Positions 1-9,966 of a stretch of 64,000 nt of DNA are shown piece by piece. The position numbers were made by a program, and so were the translations under genes. The notes under the pieces were generated by a model. That model made no database searches, was not told where the DNA came from, and saw only the letters and a list, made by a program, of their open reading frames with translations. The first letter of the stretch is position 1; each line of letters starts with the position of its first letter. This DNA comes from Erwinia sp. JUb26. GTDB taxonomy: Bacteria > Pseudomonadota > Gammaproteobacteria > Enterobacterales > Enterobacteriaceae. The stretch spans positions 345,714 through 409,713 of the forward strand of contig NZ_RJVB01000006.1 in the NCBI RefSeq assembly GCF_003751505.1, in the 5' to 3' direction.

Positions 1-62
1 AAATGCTCAAGATAATAAAGCCACGTGGCAAGAGGCGACGTGGCTTGAGGAAGATTATCCAT
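1..62 (-). CDS. folC: FolC, N-terminal fragment (cut by window edge)
   Basis: Reading the minus strand from 62, an ATG opens a frame whose first 20 residues (MDNLPQATSPLATWLYYLEH) match the start of bifunctional folylpolyglutamate/dihydrofolate synthase, which follows accD in enterobacteria. FolC adds glutamates to folates and makes dihydrofolate from dihydropteroate in the cytoplasm. Only the first 20 codons are present; the rest lies beyond base 1. The call rests on N-terminal similarity plus the accD-folC order. Confidence 0.8.
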   Translation of the reverse strand, partial: MDNLPQATSPLATWLYYLEH

Positions 63-94
63 GTGTCCCGTTCACAAAGTTACGGTTCATTGGT

Positions 95-118
95 GAAAGA
101 GGCCCGAAGACCTCTTTC
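95..118 (-). other. accD-folC intercistronic hairpin with UUCG loop
   Basis: On the minus strand, between the accD stop and the folC start, a 10-bp stem (GAAAGAGGTC with GGCCTCTTTC, one G-U pair) closes a UUCG tetraloop. No U-run follows, so it is not a classical terminator. It could stabilise the accD 3' end or modulate readthrough into folC, which starts 33 nt downstream. Confidence 0.5.
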
Positions 119-128
119 TCATCATCGG

Positions 129-1040
129 TCAGGCCTCTTGGCTCTGTGGGCCGGTCGCTTCGGCCTCTTTGACTTCTTCTTCCTGCGGGGCAGGCAGATT
201 CATCATCTTAGCCAGCAGGCTGGCCAGTTTGAAGCGCATAACCGGACGGCGAACGATCATATCGATCGCGCCTTTTTCGATCAGGAACTCACTGCGCTGG
301 AAGCCCGGCGGCAGTTTTTCACGCACCGTCTGCTCGATAACGCGTGGGCCGGCAAAGCCGATCAGCGCCTTCGGTTCAGCAATGTTCAGATCGCCCAGCA
401 TCGCGAAGCTGGCAGACACGCCGCCCATGGTCGGGTCGGTCAGCACGGAGATATACGGCAGACCGCGCTCCTGCATCTTAGCCAGTGCCGCACTGGTTTT
501 CGCCATCTGCATCAGCGACATCAGCGCTTCCTGCATACGTGCACCGCCGGAAGCGGAGAAGCAGATCATCGGGCAGTTATCTTCCAGCGCCCGCTCAACC
601 GCACGCACGAAGCGCGCGCCAACCACGGAACCCATTGAGCCACCCATAAAGGAGAACTCAAACGCCGCCGCAACGACCGGCATCCCGTGCAGGGTGCCTT
701 TCATGACGATCAGCGCGTCGGTTTCGTCAGTCTCTTTCTGAGCTGCCGCAAGACGATCTTTGTATTTTTTGGAATCCCGGAACTTGAGCACATCCCTCGG
801 TTCCAGCTCGCTGCCCAGTTCAGTGGTTGAACCTTCATCCAGCATGCTGTTCAGGCGGTCACGACCGTGCATACGCATGTGGTGATCGCATTTCGGACAG
901 ACTTCCAGATTACGCTCCAGCTCGGCACGGTAAAGAACCTGCCCGCAGCTGTCACATTTGGTCCAGACGCCTTCAGGAATGCTTGCCTTACGCGATGGGG
1001 TGATTGTGCTCTTATTGAGAATTCGTTCAATCCAGCTCAT
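129..1040 (-). CDS. accD: Acetyl-CoA carboxylase carboxyltransferase subunit beta
   Basis: The beta subunit of the carboxyltransferase transfers carboxyl from carboxybiotin to acetyl-CoA, giving malonyl-CoA for fatty acid synthesis; it works with AccA in the cytoplasm. The 303-residue protein begins MSWIER, as in E. coli. That ATG at 1040 has an AGAAAGG ribosome site, so the in-frame extension to 1124 was discarded. The zinc ribbon is visible as C29, C32, C48 and C51, followed by the crotonase-fold body with the glycine-rich stretch around [11 protein letters not shown]. It lies between dedA and folC as in E. coli. Confidence 0.97.
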   Translation of the reverse strand: MSWIERILNKSTITPSRKASIPEGVWTKCDSCGQVLYRAELERNLEVCPKCDHHMRMHGRDRLNSMLDEGSTTELGSELEPRDVLKFRDSKKYKDRLAAAQKETDETDALIVMKGTLHGMPVVAAAFEFSFMGGSMGSVVGARFVRAVERALEDNCPMICFSASGGARMQEALMSLMQMAKTSAALAKMQERGLPYISVLTDPTMGGVSASFAMLGDLNIAEPKALIGFAGPRVIEQTVREKLPPGFQRSEFLIEKGAIDMIVRRPVMRFKLASLLAKMMNLPAPQEEEVKEAEATGPQSQEA

Positions 1041-1209
1041 TGATGACCTTTCTGTTTGAACCTGGTTTCCCCGCAGGGTAAGCCAGTTTTTCTTTTTTGT
1101 GCCGCAAAAATGCCGGCGGCACAAACCATAAATTGTCGCTCATTAAACCATAACCGCCCGTGACTGTGGATAAAAATCTGGTCGGACGGGTATCGCCTGA
1201 TGATTTCTG

Positions 1210-1872
1210 TTACTGCTGCTTCTGCTGACGCGCCGCGCGGCGATGACGCCACACTTCGATGACACCCGGCAAAATAGACAGCAGGATAATCGCCACAATC
1301 AGCAGCTTAAGGTTTTCCTGCACCATCGGCATGTTACCAAACAGATAACCGGCATAGGTAAACAGCAGCACCCACAGCAGCGCGCCCGATACGTTGTAAA
1401 TGGCAAAATGACGATAGGACATTTTACCCATTCCGGCCACAAATGGCGCGAAAGTCCTGACGATCGGCACGAAGCGAGCAAGAATAATCGTTTTCCCACC
1501 GTGACGCTCGTAAAATGCGTGCGTCTTATCAAGATAGCTGCGGCGGAAAATTTTCGAATTCGGGTTACTGAACAGCTTATCGCCGAACAGCCGCCCAATC
1601 GTGTAGTTCACCGCATCGCCGATAATCGCCGCCACCACCATCAACGCCACCATGGTATGAACGTTAAGGTCGTTGCCCGGCAGTGCGGCCAGCGCCCCGG
1701 CCACGAACAGCAGCGAGTCTCCCGGCAGGAACGGCGTGACCACCAGCCCGGTTTCGCAGAACAGGATCAGGAACAGAATGGCGTAAACCCACACGCCGTA
1801 CTGCGCCACCAGCTCCGCAAGGTGGACGTCGATATGCAAAATGAAATCGACAACAAAACGAATCAGTTCCAT
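1210..1872 (-). CDS. dedA: DedA family inner-membrane protein
   Basis: Founding member of the DedA/VTT family, inner-membrane proteins implicated in envelope lipid handling and proton-motive-force homeostasis. The 220-residue protein nearly matches E. coli DedA, including the [17 protein letters not shown] segment (residues about 41-55) and the [20 protein letters not shown] segment, whose acidic and arginine residues are needed for DedA function. Several hydrophobic helices are apparent and the C-terminus is basic. It starts 29 nt after the truA stop in the pdxB-usg-truA-dedA-accD run. Confidence 0.95.
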   Translation of the reverse strand: MELIRFVVDFILHIDVHLAELVAQYGVWVYAILFLILFCETGLVVTPFLPGDSLLFVAGALAALPGNDLNVHTMVALMVVAAIIGDAVNYTIGRLFGDKLFSNPNSKIFRRSYLDKTHAFYERHGGKTIILARFVPIVRTFAPFVAGMGKMSYRHFAIYNVSGALLWVLLFTYAGYLFGNMPMVQENLKLLIVAIILLSILPGVIEVWRHRRAARQQKQQ

Positions 1873-1901
1873 AAAGGCTTCCTTTAGAAATCCAGGCCAG
1901 A

Positions 1902-2717
1902 TTAATCCCCGAGGAACAGCGGTCCCATCGGTGGACGTGGTAAAGCAAAACGATCGGGGTAATCCACCGCGACCAGATACAACCCTTCCGCCCGCGCCGT
2001 GGCGGCCGCCAGCGTCCGGTCTTTCGCCGCCAGCAGTTCGGCTATCCAGCCTTCATGCTGATTGCCGCAGCCCACTTCCATCAGGCTGCCGACGATATTG
2101 CGCACCATATGGTGCACAAAGGCGTTGGCCTTGATATCCACCACCACGTAGGCACCGTGGCGGCTGACGTTGAGATGCATCACGTTACGCATCGGCGTGC
2201 GCGACTGGCACTGCACGGCGCGGAACGAGGTGAAGTCGTTCTCGCCCAGCAGGCACTGACCGGCACGCTGCATTTTTTCCACGTCCAGCGGATGATAAAA
2301 ATGGGTCATGCCGCCGCCGAGGATCGCCGGGCGCAGCCGCTGGTTATAAATCACATAGCGGTAGCGCCGCGCGGTGGCGCTGAAGCGCGCGTGGAAGTCA
2401 TCCGGCACCGCATGAACCCAGCGCACGGCGATATCGCCCGGCAGATTCGTGTTGGCGCCGAGCGTCCACGCCGCATCCTTACGCTGGACGGTGGTTTCAA
2501 AATGCACCACCTGCCCCGTGCCGTGGACGCCCGCATCGGTCCGACCTGCGCAGAACACCACTACCGGATGATTGGCCACTTTTGACAGCGCCTTTTCCAG
2601 CTTCTCCTGCACGCTGCGCACTTCGTTCTGCCGCTGCCAGCCGTAGTACTGGCTGCCATCATATTCAATGCCCAGTGCCAGCTTATACACCGGCTGTGGC
2701 ACGTTGATGTCCGACAT
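1902..2717 (-). CDS. truA: tRNA pseudouridine(38-40) synthase
   Basis: TruA isomerises uridines 38-40 in the anticodon arm of many tRNAs. The 271-residue sequence has the family core, with catalytic Asp61 in the [10 protein letters not shown] motif and the RYRYVIYN segment. The ATG at 2717 overlaps the usg stop by one base (TAATG), which indicates translational coupling with the gene upstream. The order usg-truA-dedA is that of the E. coli hisT operon. Confidence 0.97.
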   Translation of the reverse strand: MSDINVPQPVYKLALGIEYDGSQYYGWQRQNEVRSVQEKLEKALSKVANHPVVVFCAGRTDAGVHGTGQVVHFETTVQRKDAAWTLGANTNLPGDIAVRWVHAVPDDFHARFSATARRYRYVIYNQRLRPAILGGGMTHFYHPLDVEKMQRAGQCLLGENDFTSFRAVQCQSRTPMRNVMHLNVSRHGAYVVVDIKANAFVHHMVRNIVGSLMEVGCGNQHEGWIAELLAAKDRTLAAATARAEGLYLVAVDYPDRFALPRPPMGPLFLGD

Positions 2718-3727
2718 TAGTACATATACTCCTGCACCAGCCTCTCGGCCGTTTTCACCGCCATCAGCGCGCCGCCGAAGCGCACGTTGTCGGCCACCGA
2801 CCAGAACTGCAGCAGTTCCGGAATGCCGTAATCGTTGCGCAGGCAGCCGATGCTCAGGTGTGCGCTGCCGGAAGCATCCCCAACCGGGGTCGGATAATCC
2901 GTTTCATCAGTGACGTTAATGTCTTCCGCTTCCAGCAGGATTTCCCGCGCTTCTTCGGCAGAAACCGGGCGCAGATTTTCGATATGTACGATTTGGGCAT
3001 TGCCGTAGAACACCGGGGCCTGCACGGTGCTGACGGCAATGGGTAAACCTTCGTCCTGCAGCACCTTGCGCACCTGCTCCACCAGCTGACGCTCCTGCGC
3101 CACGCTGCCTTCGGCATCGGCCAGCAGCGGCAGCAGGTTAAATGCCAGCTGGCGGCCAAAGTGGCTCTCTTCTACCGGCATACCGTTCAGCAGACGCGCG
3201 CTCTCACCGGCCAGCGAATCCACCGCTACTTTGCCGCGGAAAGACACCGACAGCAGGTTGGTCACCTGTAAGCGGCCCAGACCGGCATTATCAACAAGCG
3301 GCTTGATCGCGCTCAGCAGCTGGCTGGTTAAGCCGTCCGCCACGGTCACGATGTTGCGGTTACGGTAGTCGGCCAGCACCTGTGGGTTAACGTCCGGCAC
3401 CACCAGCGGCACGTCCGGCTCCAGCGCGAACAGATCGCTGCTGTCGATCACCAGGCACCCGGCGTTGGCGGCATCATCCGCATAGCGAGCAGAGGCCTCG
3501 CGACCGGCGGCGAAAAACGCCAGCTGCACCTGCGACCAGTCAAACTCTGCCGCATCGGTCACCCGCACCGATTTACCCTCGAAGCGCCGCACTTCACCCG
3601 CGCTGCGCTCGCTTGCCAGCAAATACAGCTCACCAACCGGGAACTGGCGTTCAGCCAGTAATTCCAGTAAAGCTCCCCCTACTGCGCCTGTCGCACCTAA
3701 TAGCGCGATATTCCAGCCGTCAGACAT
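2717..3727 (-). CDS. usg: USG-1, aspartate-semialdehyde dehydrogenase homologue lacking the catalytic Cys
   Basis: The 336-residue protein belongs to the aspartate-semialdehyde dehydrogenase family, with an N-terminal NADP-binding GATGAVGG motif (residues about 11-18). Where true Asd enzymes carry the catalytic Cys, this protein reads VADGLTSQL, so it should not be an active Asd; E. coli Usg has the same defect and no assigned activity. It starts at 3727 with TGGAG upstream and its stop overlaps the truA ATG. A strong terminator separates it from pdxB. Confidence 0.93.
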   Translation of the reverse strand: MSDGWNIALLGATGAVGGALLELLAERQFPVGELYLLASERSAGEVRRFEGKSVRVTDAAEFDWSQVQLAFFAAGREASARYADDAANAGCLVIDSSDLFALEPDVPLVVPDVNPQVLADYRNRNIVTVADGLTSQLLSAIKPLVDNAGLGRLQVTNLLSVSFRGKVAVDSLAGESARLLNGMPVEESHFGRQLAFNLLPLLADAEGSVAQERQLVEQVRKVLQDEGLPIAVSTVQAPVFYGNAQIVHIENLRPVSAEEAREILLEAEDINVTDETDYPTPVGDASGSAHLSIGCLRNDYGIPELLQFWSVADNVRFGGALMAVKTAERLVQEYMY

Positions 3728-3752
3728 GTTGGTTTACTCCAGATAATGACAT

Positions 3753-3780
3753 AAAAAAAGTGCGGTGTCGGAACACCGCA
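3753..3780 (-). terminator. Intrinsic terminator between pdxB and usg
   Basis: Minus-strand reading shows TGCGGTGT-TCCG-ACACCGCA, an 8-bp stem with a 4-nt loop, followed after one C by seven T. It sits about 50 nt after the pdxB stop and about 26 nt before the usg ATG, so usg-truA-dedA is at least partly uncoupled from pdxB. Confidence 0.85.
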
Positions 3781-3833
3781 ATGTTTCAGAATACTTCCCA
3801 TAAAGGGAGGGGAACGCACGGTTTTACAAATAC

Positions 3834-4961
3834 TTACTCACCGGACGCATTAAAACCCAGCTTCGCCAGCAGCGAGGCCGTTTCGGCGTTATCGCACTGT
3901 ATACGCAGCGATGACCATTCACGACGTTCCAGATAATTCTTCCGCAGACGGTCAAACTCACCCGGAATGGCGGCCACATGGCGCAGCGGCGCGTCATCGC
4001 GGCGCACATCATACACCAGATGCACCAGACGTTTCAGCGTTGGCTGATCCAGTTCGCCGCGCAGAGTAATCGAACCGAATTCCGGGGCGGGCAGCAGGGT
4101 ATCCAGCGCCACCTGCTGCGGCTGGCCGATAAACTGCGTCCAGGCTTCAAACACCTGGGTGGTGCCGCGCGCCTTCCCTTCCAGCGTATAGCCGGCGATA
4201 TGCGCGGTGGCGATATCCACTTTATCCAGCAGCGGCAGCGACAGTTCCGGCTCCGGTTCCCAGACGTCCAGCACCACGCTCAGGTCGTCGCGCTGTTCTA
4301 ACACCTTCAGCAGCGCGGTGTTATCCACCACCGGACCACGGCAGGCGTTAATCAGAATAGTGCCGGGTTTCAATGCCCGCAGCAGGGCTTCATCGGCGAT
4401 GTGCAGCGTCTGATACGGTCCCTGCTTAAACAGCGGGGTATGGAAGGTCAGCACATCCGCTTCGGCCACCAGGGTCGACAGCGGCAGGAAGTCGCCCGCA
4501 TCCCCACGATCGGCGCGCGGCGGATCGCACAGCAGCGTGCGGATCCCCAGCGCTTCCAGCCGCGCCTGCAGGCGGCCGCCGACGTTACCCACGCCAACGA
4601 TGCCGACGGTGCGATCCTTCAGCAGGAAGCCATCGCGCTCGGCCAGCAGCAGCAGCGCGGAGAAAACGTACTCCACCACGGCAATAGCGTTGCAGCCAGG
4701 GGCCGCAGAAAAGGCGATATCCTGCTGGCTGAGGTAGTTCTCGTCGATATGATCGGTGCCCGCCGTTGCCGTGCCGACAAATTTAACCGGCTTACCGTCC
4801 AGCAGCGCGGCGTTCACTTTGGTCACCGAACGCACCATCAGGCCGTCGGCATCATCCAGCTCCGCCGCCGGGATCGGGCGTCCGGGAACAGCAACCACGG
4901 TGCCGGTACGGCTGAACAGCTCACGCGCGTACGGCATATTTTCATCAACGAGGATTTTCAC
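3834..4961 (-). CDS. pdxB: 4-phosphoerythronate dehydrogenase
   Basis: PdxB oxidises 4-phospho-D-erythronate, the second step of DXP-dependent vitamin B6 synthesis. The 375-residue protein aligns along its length with E. coli PdxB. It shows the Rossmann motif [11 protein letters not shown], the [10 protein letters not shown] segment with the catalytic Arg, the HIAGYT segment with the catalytic His, and the C-terminal dimerisation domain. The start is taken as GTG at 4961 ([13 protein letters not shown]), because homology begins exactly there; the frame stays open 111 codons further upstream but that stretch resembles nothing. Confidence 0.95.
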   Translation of the reverse strand: MKILVDENMPYARELFSRTGTVVAVPGRPIPAAELDDADGLMVRSVTKVNAALLDGKPVKFVGTATAGTDHIDENYLSQQDIAFSAAPGCNAIAVVEYVFSALLLLAERDGFLLKDRTVGIVGVGNVGGRLQARLEALGIRTLLCDPPRADRGDAGDFLPLSTLVAEADVLTFHTPLFKQGPYQTLHIADEALLRALKPGTILINACRGPVVDNTALLKVLEQRDDLSVVLDVWEPEPELSLPLLDKVDIATAHIAGYTLEGKARGTTQVFEAWTQFIGQPQQVALDTLLPAPEFGSITLRGELDQPTLKRLVHLVYDVRRDDAPLRHVAAIPGEFDRLRKNYLERREWSSLRIQCDNAETASLLAKLGFNASGE

Positions 4962-5050
4962 AAGCGGGTTCCAGTCTGGCTCAATAAGGAGCGCTATTCT
5001 GCCATAAAGCCCCCTGCCGAATAACCCCCCGTTAGCCTGAAAGCCACGCC

Positions 5051-5827
5051 TCAGATGCGCTGGCGATAGCGCTCCGGCGTGGTGCCGGACTGCTGCTGAA
5101 ACATCACAATCAGCGCCGATGCCGAACTGTAGCCCAGCTCCAGCGCCACGTCCTGGACGCTTTTGTCCTGCTCCAGCAGCGCCACGGCGTGCAGAAAGCG
5201 CAGCCGCTGCCGCCACTCGCTGAACGACATCCCCAGCAGCGCCTGGCAGCGGCGCGACAGCGTACGTTCGGTGGTGTAGACGCGGCTGGCCCACTGCGCC
5301 AGAGTGGTGTTATCGCCCGGATTCTGCTCCAGCGCCTGTAATACCGGGGCAAGATATTTATCGCGGGTCGACGGCAGATAGCTGGGGCCGATCTGCGCCT
5401 GCCGCAGCTGATCGAGCAGTACCTCGCCCAGGCGGCAGTCTTCCTCCGTTTCCGGCACCAGCAGATTGCGCGCGGCAATATCGTCCATAATGGCGTGAAC
5501 GATTGGGCTGACGCGGAGCAGGCAGGCGCGATCGGGCAGCTGCTGGCACAGGGAACCGGCAATGTTCAGCGTGCGGAAAAACGCCTGCTTGTGGTTATAG
5601 CTGGCGTGCATTTTTCCCGGCGGGATCCAGATGGGAATATTGGCCGGGGTCAACAGGCGCTCGCCCTCAACCTGCATCTCCAGCACGTTACTCTTCACAA
5701 AGATCGCCTGCCCCCAACTGTGGCTGTGGGGCAGGTACTCCGTCTGCGCGTTGGTTTGCTCATAGCGGAAAAACAGCCTCATCCCGGCGGCATTCTCGGG
5801 CGGCGTATAGGTCAGTTGCTGAATCAT
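5051..5827 (-). CDS. AraC family transcriptional regulator
   Basis: A 258-residue one-component regulator. The N-terminal half is a cupin-like ligand-binding domain ([25 protein letters not shown]); the C-terminal ~100 residues are an AraC double helix-turn-helix ending in the usual [25 protein letters not shown] segment. It is transcribed away from a DMT-type transporter 108 nt away, the usual layout for a regulator of its neighbour. The arrangement resembles NimR-like regulators paired with exporters, but the effector is unknown. The pair interrupts the pdxB-flk order of E. coli. Confidence 0.85.
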   Translation of the reverse strand: MIQQLTYTPPENAAGMRLFFRYEQTNAQTEYLPHSHSWGQAIFVKSNVLEMQVEGERLLTPANIPIWIPPGKMHASYNHKQAFFRTLNIAGSLCQQLPDRACLLRVSPIVHAIMDDIAARNLLVPETEEDCRLGEVLLDQLRQAQIGPSYLPSTRDKYLAPVLQALEQNPGDNTTLAQWASRVYTTERTLSRRCQALLGMSFSEWRQRLRFLHAVALLEQDKSVQDVALELGYSSASALIVMFQQQSGTTPERYRQRI

Positions 5828-5935
5828 CTTGTCCGATCCCGGAGGAATAATGTCTGATTATCGTTATTTGTTTTCAATGAGACAAGATTACACTCTGCCC
5901 CCTCTGGACTGTGAAGACAATAACGCGAGAACCTG

Positions 5936-6832
5936 ATGAATTTTATGTTTCCCCTGCTGGCCGTTCTGATCTGGTCAATTAACGCCATCGTCAGCAAAAT
6001 GTCGGCCAGCGCGATCGATCCTGCGGCTATCTCTTTTTATCGCTGGCTGATTGCCCTGGTGGTACTGGCCCCGTTCGCGCTGCCCGGCGTCTGGCGGCAC
6101 CGGCAGCAAATTGCGCAGGTCTGGTGGAAACTGCTGATCCTCGGCCTGCTGGGCATGGTGCTGTATCAGAGCCTGGCGTACTTCGCCGCGCACAGCGTCA
6201 GCGCGCTGTTTATGGGCATACTCAACGCGCTGATCCCGCTGCTAACCGTGCTGCTGAGCATTTTTATCCTGCGGCTGGCGCCCACGGTGGGGATCCTGCT
6301 GGGCAGCGTGCTGTCGTTTGGCGGGCTGGTATGGCTGGTCAGTCAGGGCAATCCGGCGCAGCTGCTGACGCACGGCATGGGGAAAGGCGAGCTGATGATG
6401 TTTGCCGCCTCCACCTCCTACGCGCTCTACGGCGTATTAACCAAGCGTTGGGCGATCCCGCTGCCGAACTGGCAGAGTCTGTGGATGCAGATCCTGTTTG
6501 GCGTCATCCTGCTGACGCCCGGTTTCCTGATGGCGCCGGATGTGTCGCTGAATATGCACAATATTCCGCTGGTGCTGTTTGCTGCCATTCCCGCTTCAAT
6601 CGTTGCGCCGTACGTGTGGATCCAGGGTGTGATGCGCCTGGGGGCCAGCACCGCCAGCATCTTTATGAACCTGGCACCAATTTTTACCGCGATTATCGCC
6701 GTGGCGTTCCTGCACGAAACCCTGCAGAGCTATCACTTTATCGGCGGCGGCGTTACCCTGCTGGGTGTGATCCTCGCCCAGCAGCTGCGAATGCCGCTGA
6801 AGCGCAGCAGCCAGGATAAAAAACAGGGATAA
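5936..6832 (+). CDS. EamA/DMT family transporter
   Basis: A 298-residue drug/metabolite transporter with ten predicted hydrophobic helices in two EamA repeats (about residues 3-135 and 148-285). The second repeat shows the familiar ASTASIFMNLAPIFTAIIAV stretch. Relatives export amino acids, nucleosides or other metabolites across the inner membrane; the substrate cannot be read here. The divergent AraC gene probably controls it. An 8-bp inverted repeat, ATCTTGTC (5826-5833) and GACAAGAT (5881-5888), lies in the shared intergenic region. Confidence 0.85.
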   Translation: MNFMFPLLAVLIWSINAIVSKMSASAIDPAAISFYRWLIALVVLAPFALPGVWRHRQQIAQVWWKLLILGLLGMVLYQSLAYFAAHSVSALFMGILNALIPLLTVLLSIFILRLAPTVGILLGSVLSFGGLVWLVSQGNPAQLLTHGMGKGELMMFAASTSYALYGVLTKRWAIPLPNWQSLWMQILFGVILLTPGFLMAPDVSLNMHNIPLVLFAAIPASIVAPYVWIQGVMRLGASTASIFMNLAPIFTAIIAVAFLHETLQSYHFIGGGVTLLGVILAQQLRMPLKRSSQDKKQG

Positions 6833-6943
6833 TACGCCTTATTCCCACCCGGTGGCCTTTCGATCGCCGGGGGGGATTGTTATCATGTGACATTATTTTC
6901 TCTGTTACGGCACGCCCCGGAACCCGACTGAAGGATTTTTGCC

Positions 6944-7954
6944 ATGCAACCGTTAAGTGGCCCCGGAGCGCCATCCCCCGGCGATCGTCCGACGATCGCG
7001 CCCCTGTCCGACGCACCGCGTAGCGCCTCCGGCGACCAGCCGCTCTCCCCTGCCCAGCGCACCACGCTCGAGCGCCTGATCGTTAAGATTATGTCTCTCA
7101 GTTCGCTGAAATCCGTGGAGCTGTGGGCCGGGCTGCGTCATGAGGTCGGCGTGAAGAACGATGCCGGACTGCTGGCTCGCCATTTTCCGCTGGCCGAACA
7201 GTTCCTGAATACCCGACTGGCACAGGTGCAAAATACCCACGCCACCCGGCAGCTTCAGCAGCAGCTAACCGAGCTGCTGCCCGCCGGCAATAATCGCCAG
7301 GCAGTGAGCGACTTTATCCGCCAGCAGTTTGGCCAGACGGTGCTCAGCTCGCTGAACCCCGATCAGCTGCGCCAGGTGCTGACCATGCTGCAAAACGGCC
7401 AGATGACGATTCCTCAGCCGCAGCAGAACCGGGTAACCGATCGTTCGCTGCTGCCGGCCGAGCATCAGGCGCTGAATCTGCAGATTGCCCGCCTGGCGGC
7501 CGCGACCGGGGAATCGCCGGTAAAGCAGTGGGCGGCGCTGATGAAGGTGGTGAGCCTGCAGAGCGGCGATCCGATCCCATCACGATTTTTCCCGTTGCTG
7601 ACCCAGTACTTACAGGTCAGCCACACGCTGAGCCAACACGGTAGCCCGACGCTGAGCCAGCTGATCGCGGCGCTGAAACAGCCGCCGGATGCCGCAGAGC
7701 TGCGTCTGCTGGAGGATCATTGCCAGCAGCGCTTTAGCGCGCAGCCGCTCACGCTGTTGAGTACGGCTCAGGTGCAGGATCTGTTGAATGCGCTGTTCAG
7801 GCATCGCGCCGCGCAGCTGCGGGCCGGGGAGGATAGTGCCTCGCAGATGCGGTGGGGCACGCTGCCGCCGGTGCTGCAACCTTTTACCCGTCGTCCGGTG
7901 TTCACCGCATTTTCCCTGCTGCTGATCGTGGTGCTGCTGTGGATCCTGTTTTAA
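6944..7954 (+). CDS. flk: Flk, flagella biosynthesis regulatory protein
   Basis: The 336-residue protein has the Flk layout: a Pro/Ala-rich N-terminus, a long helical soluble body rich in Gln and Leu, and a single C-terminal membrane anchor (residues about 316-335, ending in LLLIVVLLWILF). In Salmonella, Flk holds back premature secretion of the FlgM anti-sigma factor during hook assembly. GAAGGA precedes the ATG. Position next to pdxB and yfcJ matches E. coli. Similarity within the Flk family is modest, so synteny supports the name as much as sequence does. Confidence 0.85.
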   Translation: MQPLSGPGAPSPGDRPTIAPLSDAPRSASGDQPLSPAQRTTLERLIVKIMSLSSLKSVELWAGLRHEVGVKNDAGLLARHFPLAEQFLNTRLAQVQNTHATRQLQQQLTELLPAGNNRQAVSDFIRQQFGQTVLSSLNPDQLRQVLTMLQNGQMTIPQPQQNRVTDRSLLPAEHQALNLQIARLAAATGESPVKQWAALMKVVSLQSGDPIPSRFFPLLTQYLQVSHTLSQHGSPTLSQLIAALKQPPDAAELRLLEDHCQQRFSAQPLTLLSTAQVQDLLNALFRHRAAQLRAGEDSASQMRWGTLPPVLQPFTRRPVFTAFSLLLIVVLLWILF

Positions 7955-7992
7955 CGGCATTACAAGGATCACAACTCGCCTGAAAGGCGCAT

Positions 7993-8442
7993 TTAGCAGC
8001 CGCAGTCGGGCAGCATGACCGCTTCCGGCCAGCTGCCTGGCGCGTCACCGGTGGCCACCGGATGGCCGTCGCGCAGCCAGAAGTCCAGCCCGCCGATCAG
8101 CTCTTTGACCTGAAATCCCGCCGCCGCCAGCTTCCACGCCCCTTTGGTCGAACCGTTGCAGCCGATACCGTCGCAGTAGGTCACGTACACCCTGCTACGA
8201 TCGAGCTGCGCCAGCGTTTCGGCGGTCATGGTGCGATGCGGAAAGCTGATGGCCCCGCAGATATGCCCGGCCTGATACTGCTCCGGTGAGCGCGTGTCGA
8301 TCGCCACAATCTCTTCGATCCCCTGCGCTAAGTCCTGCGCCAGATCCCAGGCGTCCGCATAGCAGGCCAGCTTTTGCCGTAGATGGGCTTCGCTCTGTTC
8401 TGGTGTCATTGGGGGAAACTGCAAAACGGCGGATGACATCAT
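7993..8442 (-). CDS. Rhodanese-like domain protein with C-terminal CGC
   Basis: A 149-residue protein with one rhodanese fold (residues about 30-135). It has the VAIDTRSPEQYQAGHICGA strand-helix region and an active-site loop beginning at Cys90 (YCDGIGCNGST), with a second Cys95 in the loop and a Cys-Gly-Cys tail (147-149). Such proteins usually carry sulfur as a persulfide; the donor and acceptor are not known. AGAGGA precedes the start. It is divergent from a MocR-type regulator 90 nt away. Confidence 0.85.
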   Translation of the reverse strand: MMSSAVLQFPPMTPEQSEAHLRQKLACYADAWDLAQDLAQGIEEIVAIDTRSPEQYQAGHICGAISFPHRTMTAETLAQLDRSRVYVTYCDGIGCNGSTKGAWKLAAAGFQVKELIGGLDFWLRDGHPVATGDAPGSWPEAVMLPDCGC

Positions 8443-8488
8443 AATACATATCCTCTTGAAGTAAGTGCTGCCATGATAGAGCCAGATT

Positions 8489-8506
8489 GGCCTTAACGGT
8501 AAGACC
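8489..8506. promoter_or_regulatory. Inverted repeat, candidate MocR operator
   Basis: GGCCTTA-ACGG-TAAGACC is a near-perfect dyad (one mismatch) in the 90-nt gap between the divergent rhodanese and MocR genes. MocR proteins commonly bind dyads in such divergent promoters. Assignment is by position only. Confidence 0.35.
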
Positions 8507-8532
8507 AGTAATCAACGAGGGATAAGACCCAT

Positions 8533-9966
8533 ATGTCGCATAACGCCGTGCCGTATCTGGCACTGTTCGGCCAGCAGCAGGCCGCCACGCTGCGCGAACG
8601 CGTCTGCGCCATGCTGCGCCAAGCCATCCGCAGCGGCGCACTCGGCAGTGCGGCGCGCCTGCCCTCTTCCCGCCTGCTTGCGCAGGATCTGGCGATATCC
8701 CGCGTAACGGTCGAAGCGGCCTATGCCCAGCTGGAGAGCGAGGGCTACCTGACGCGGCAAACCGGGCGCGGCACCTTTGTGGCCCACGATCTGCCTGTTG
8801 CCCCCGCCCGAGCGGTGGCTTCCCCTCCGGTGCAGCTTTCAACGCGTGGCGGCCTGATTTATCACGGCGGCGGCTGCGAAGACCCGCCGTATCCGCAGGC
8901 GTTTGCTGCCGGATCGCCCGATCTCCGTGCCTTCCCGCACCGCACCTGGCGGCGTCTGATGCAGCAGCGGCAGCGGCTGGAAGGCGAAAAGCTGATGCGC
9001 TATGGCGATCCTCAGGGCTTACCGCAGCTGCGGGCGGCGGTGGCAGACTACCTCGGCCAGTCGCGCGGCGTCCGATGCAGCGCCGAGCGGGTTATGATAC
9101 TTACCAGTTCGCAGCAGGCGCTGCAGATGATCGCACTGCTGCTGTGCGACAGCGGCGATCCGGTGTGGCTTGAAGAGCCAGGTTACGCCGGTGCGTGGCA
9201 CGCCTTTCGCAGTGCCGGGGCGCGAATTGCCGGTATCAGAGTCGACGATCGCGGCGCAATTCCGGAGGAAGAAGGCACGCCAAAGCTGGTATATCTGACG
9301 CCTTCCCATCAGTATCCCACCGGCGTCACCCTCGGCCTGGCGCGTCGGCTGGCGTGGCTGGAGTTTGCCCGCCGCAGCGGCTGCTGGCTGGTTGAAGACG
9401 ACTACGACAGCGAATTTCACTACGACCGTAACCCGCAGCCTGCGCTACAGGGGCTGGAAGATAACGCACGGGTGCTGTACCTCGGCACCTTCTCCAAGGT
9501 GCTGTTCCCCTCGCTGCGTCTGGCCTACATGGTGGTTCCCGACGCGCTGATCGAACCGCTTTGCCGCCTGCGAAGCATGATGGACGGCCACAGCGCGCAG
9601 CTGATGCAGGCAGTGACCGCCGATTTTATCCAGCACGGCCACTTCGCCGCACATCTGCGTCTTATGCGTCAGCTGTACAGCAGTCGCCGCGATCTGCTGT
9701 GCCGTGAGCTGGCGGAAAAGTTGAGCGACAGGCTGACGCCGCTGGCCCATCAGGGAGGATTACAGCTCACCGTGCAGTTAAACCACGGCGGTGAGCAGCG
9801 ACTGACGCAAGAGGCGGCTACCCGGGGGCTGCTGCTGCCGCGCCTGTCGCCGCTTTATCATCAGCCGGGCAGCGAGGCCCGTGAGGGATGGATTCTGGGA
9901 TATTCGGCGCTCCAGCCGAATGAAATCATCCAGGCGGTCGGTAAGCTGGCTCGCCTCAGCTACTGA
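8533..9966 (+). CDS. MocR family regulator (GntR HTH fused to PLP aminotransferase domain)
   Basis: A 477-residue protein with an N-terminal GntR winged helix (residues about 15-85, [20 protein letters not shown]) and a fold-type I aminotransferase domain. The PLP-binding Lys322 lies in [13 protein letters not shown] and a [11 protein letters not shown] motif lies upstream of it. MocR regulators sense PLP or amino-acid-like ligands. Here the likely target is the divergent rhodanese gene, because no PdxST or taurine genes are nearby. Its last 11 nt overlap the convergent yfcJ gene. Confidence 0.9.
   Translation: MSHNAVPYLALFGQQQAATLRERVCAMLRQAIRSGALGSAARLPSSRLLAQDLAISRVTVEAAYAQLESEGYLTRQTGRGTFVAHDLPVAPARAVASPPVQLSTRGGLIYHGGGCEDPPYPQAFAAGSPDLRAFPHRTWRRLMQQRQRLEGEKLMRYGDPQGLPQLRAAVADYLGQSRGVRCSAERVMILTSSQQALQMIALLLCDSGDPVWLEEPGYAGAWHAFRSAGARIAGIRVDDRGAIPEEEGTPKLVYLTPSHQYPTGVTLGLARRLAWLEFARRSGCWLVEDDYDSEFHYDRNPQPALQGLEDNARVLYLGTFSKVLFPSLRLAYMVVPDALIEPLCRLRSMMDGHSAQLMQAVTADFIQHGHFAAHLRLMRQLYSSRRDLLCRELAEKLSDRLTPLAHQGGLQLTVQLNHGGEQRLTQEAATRGLLLPRLSPLYHQPGSEAREGWILGYSALQPNEIIQAVGKLARLSY

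Noticed and set aside
1085..1125. GTGCCGC/GCGGCAC hairpin upstream of accD as terminator
   Set aside because: A 7-bp stem exists but A residues, not T, follow it on the relevant strand, so it does not fit an intrinsic terminator.
1037..1252. 71-residue ORF between dedA and accD
   Set aside because: It runs from inside the dedA 3' end into the accD start in a different frame and resembles no protein.
4962..5294. 111-residue N-terminal extension of PdxB
   Set aside because: The frame is open, but homology to PdxB starts at the GTG at 4961 and the extension is antisense to the AraC gene with no recognisable domain.
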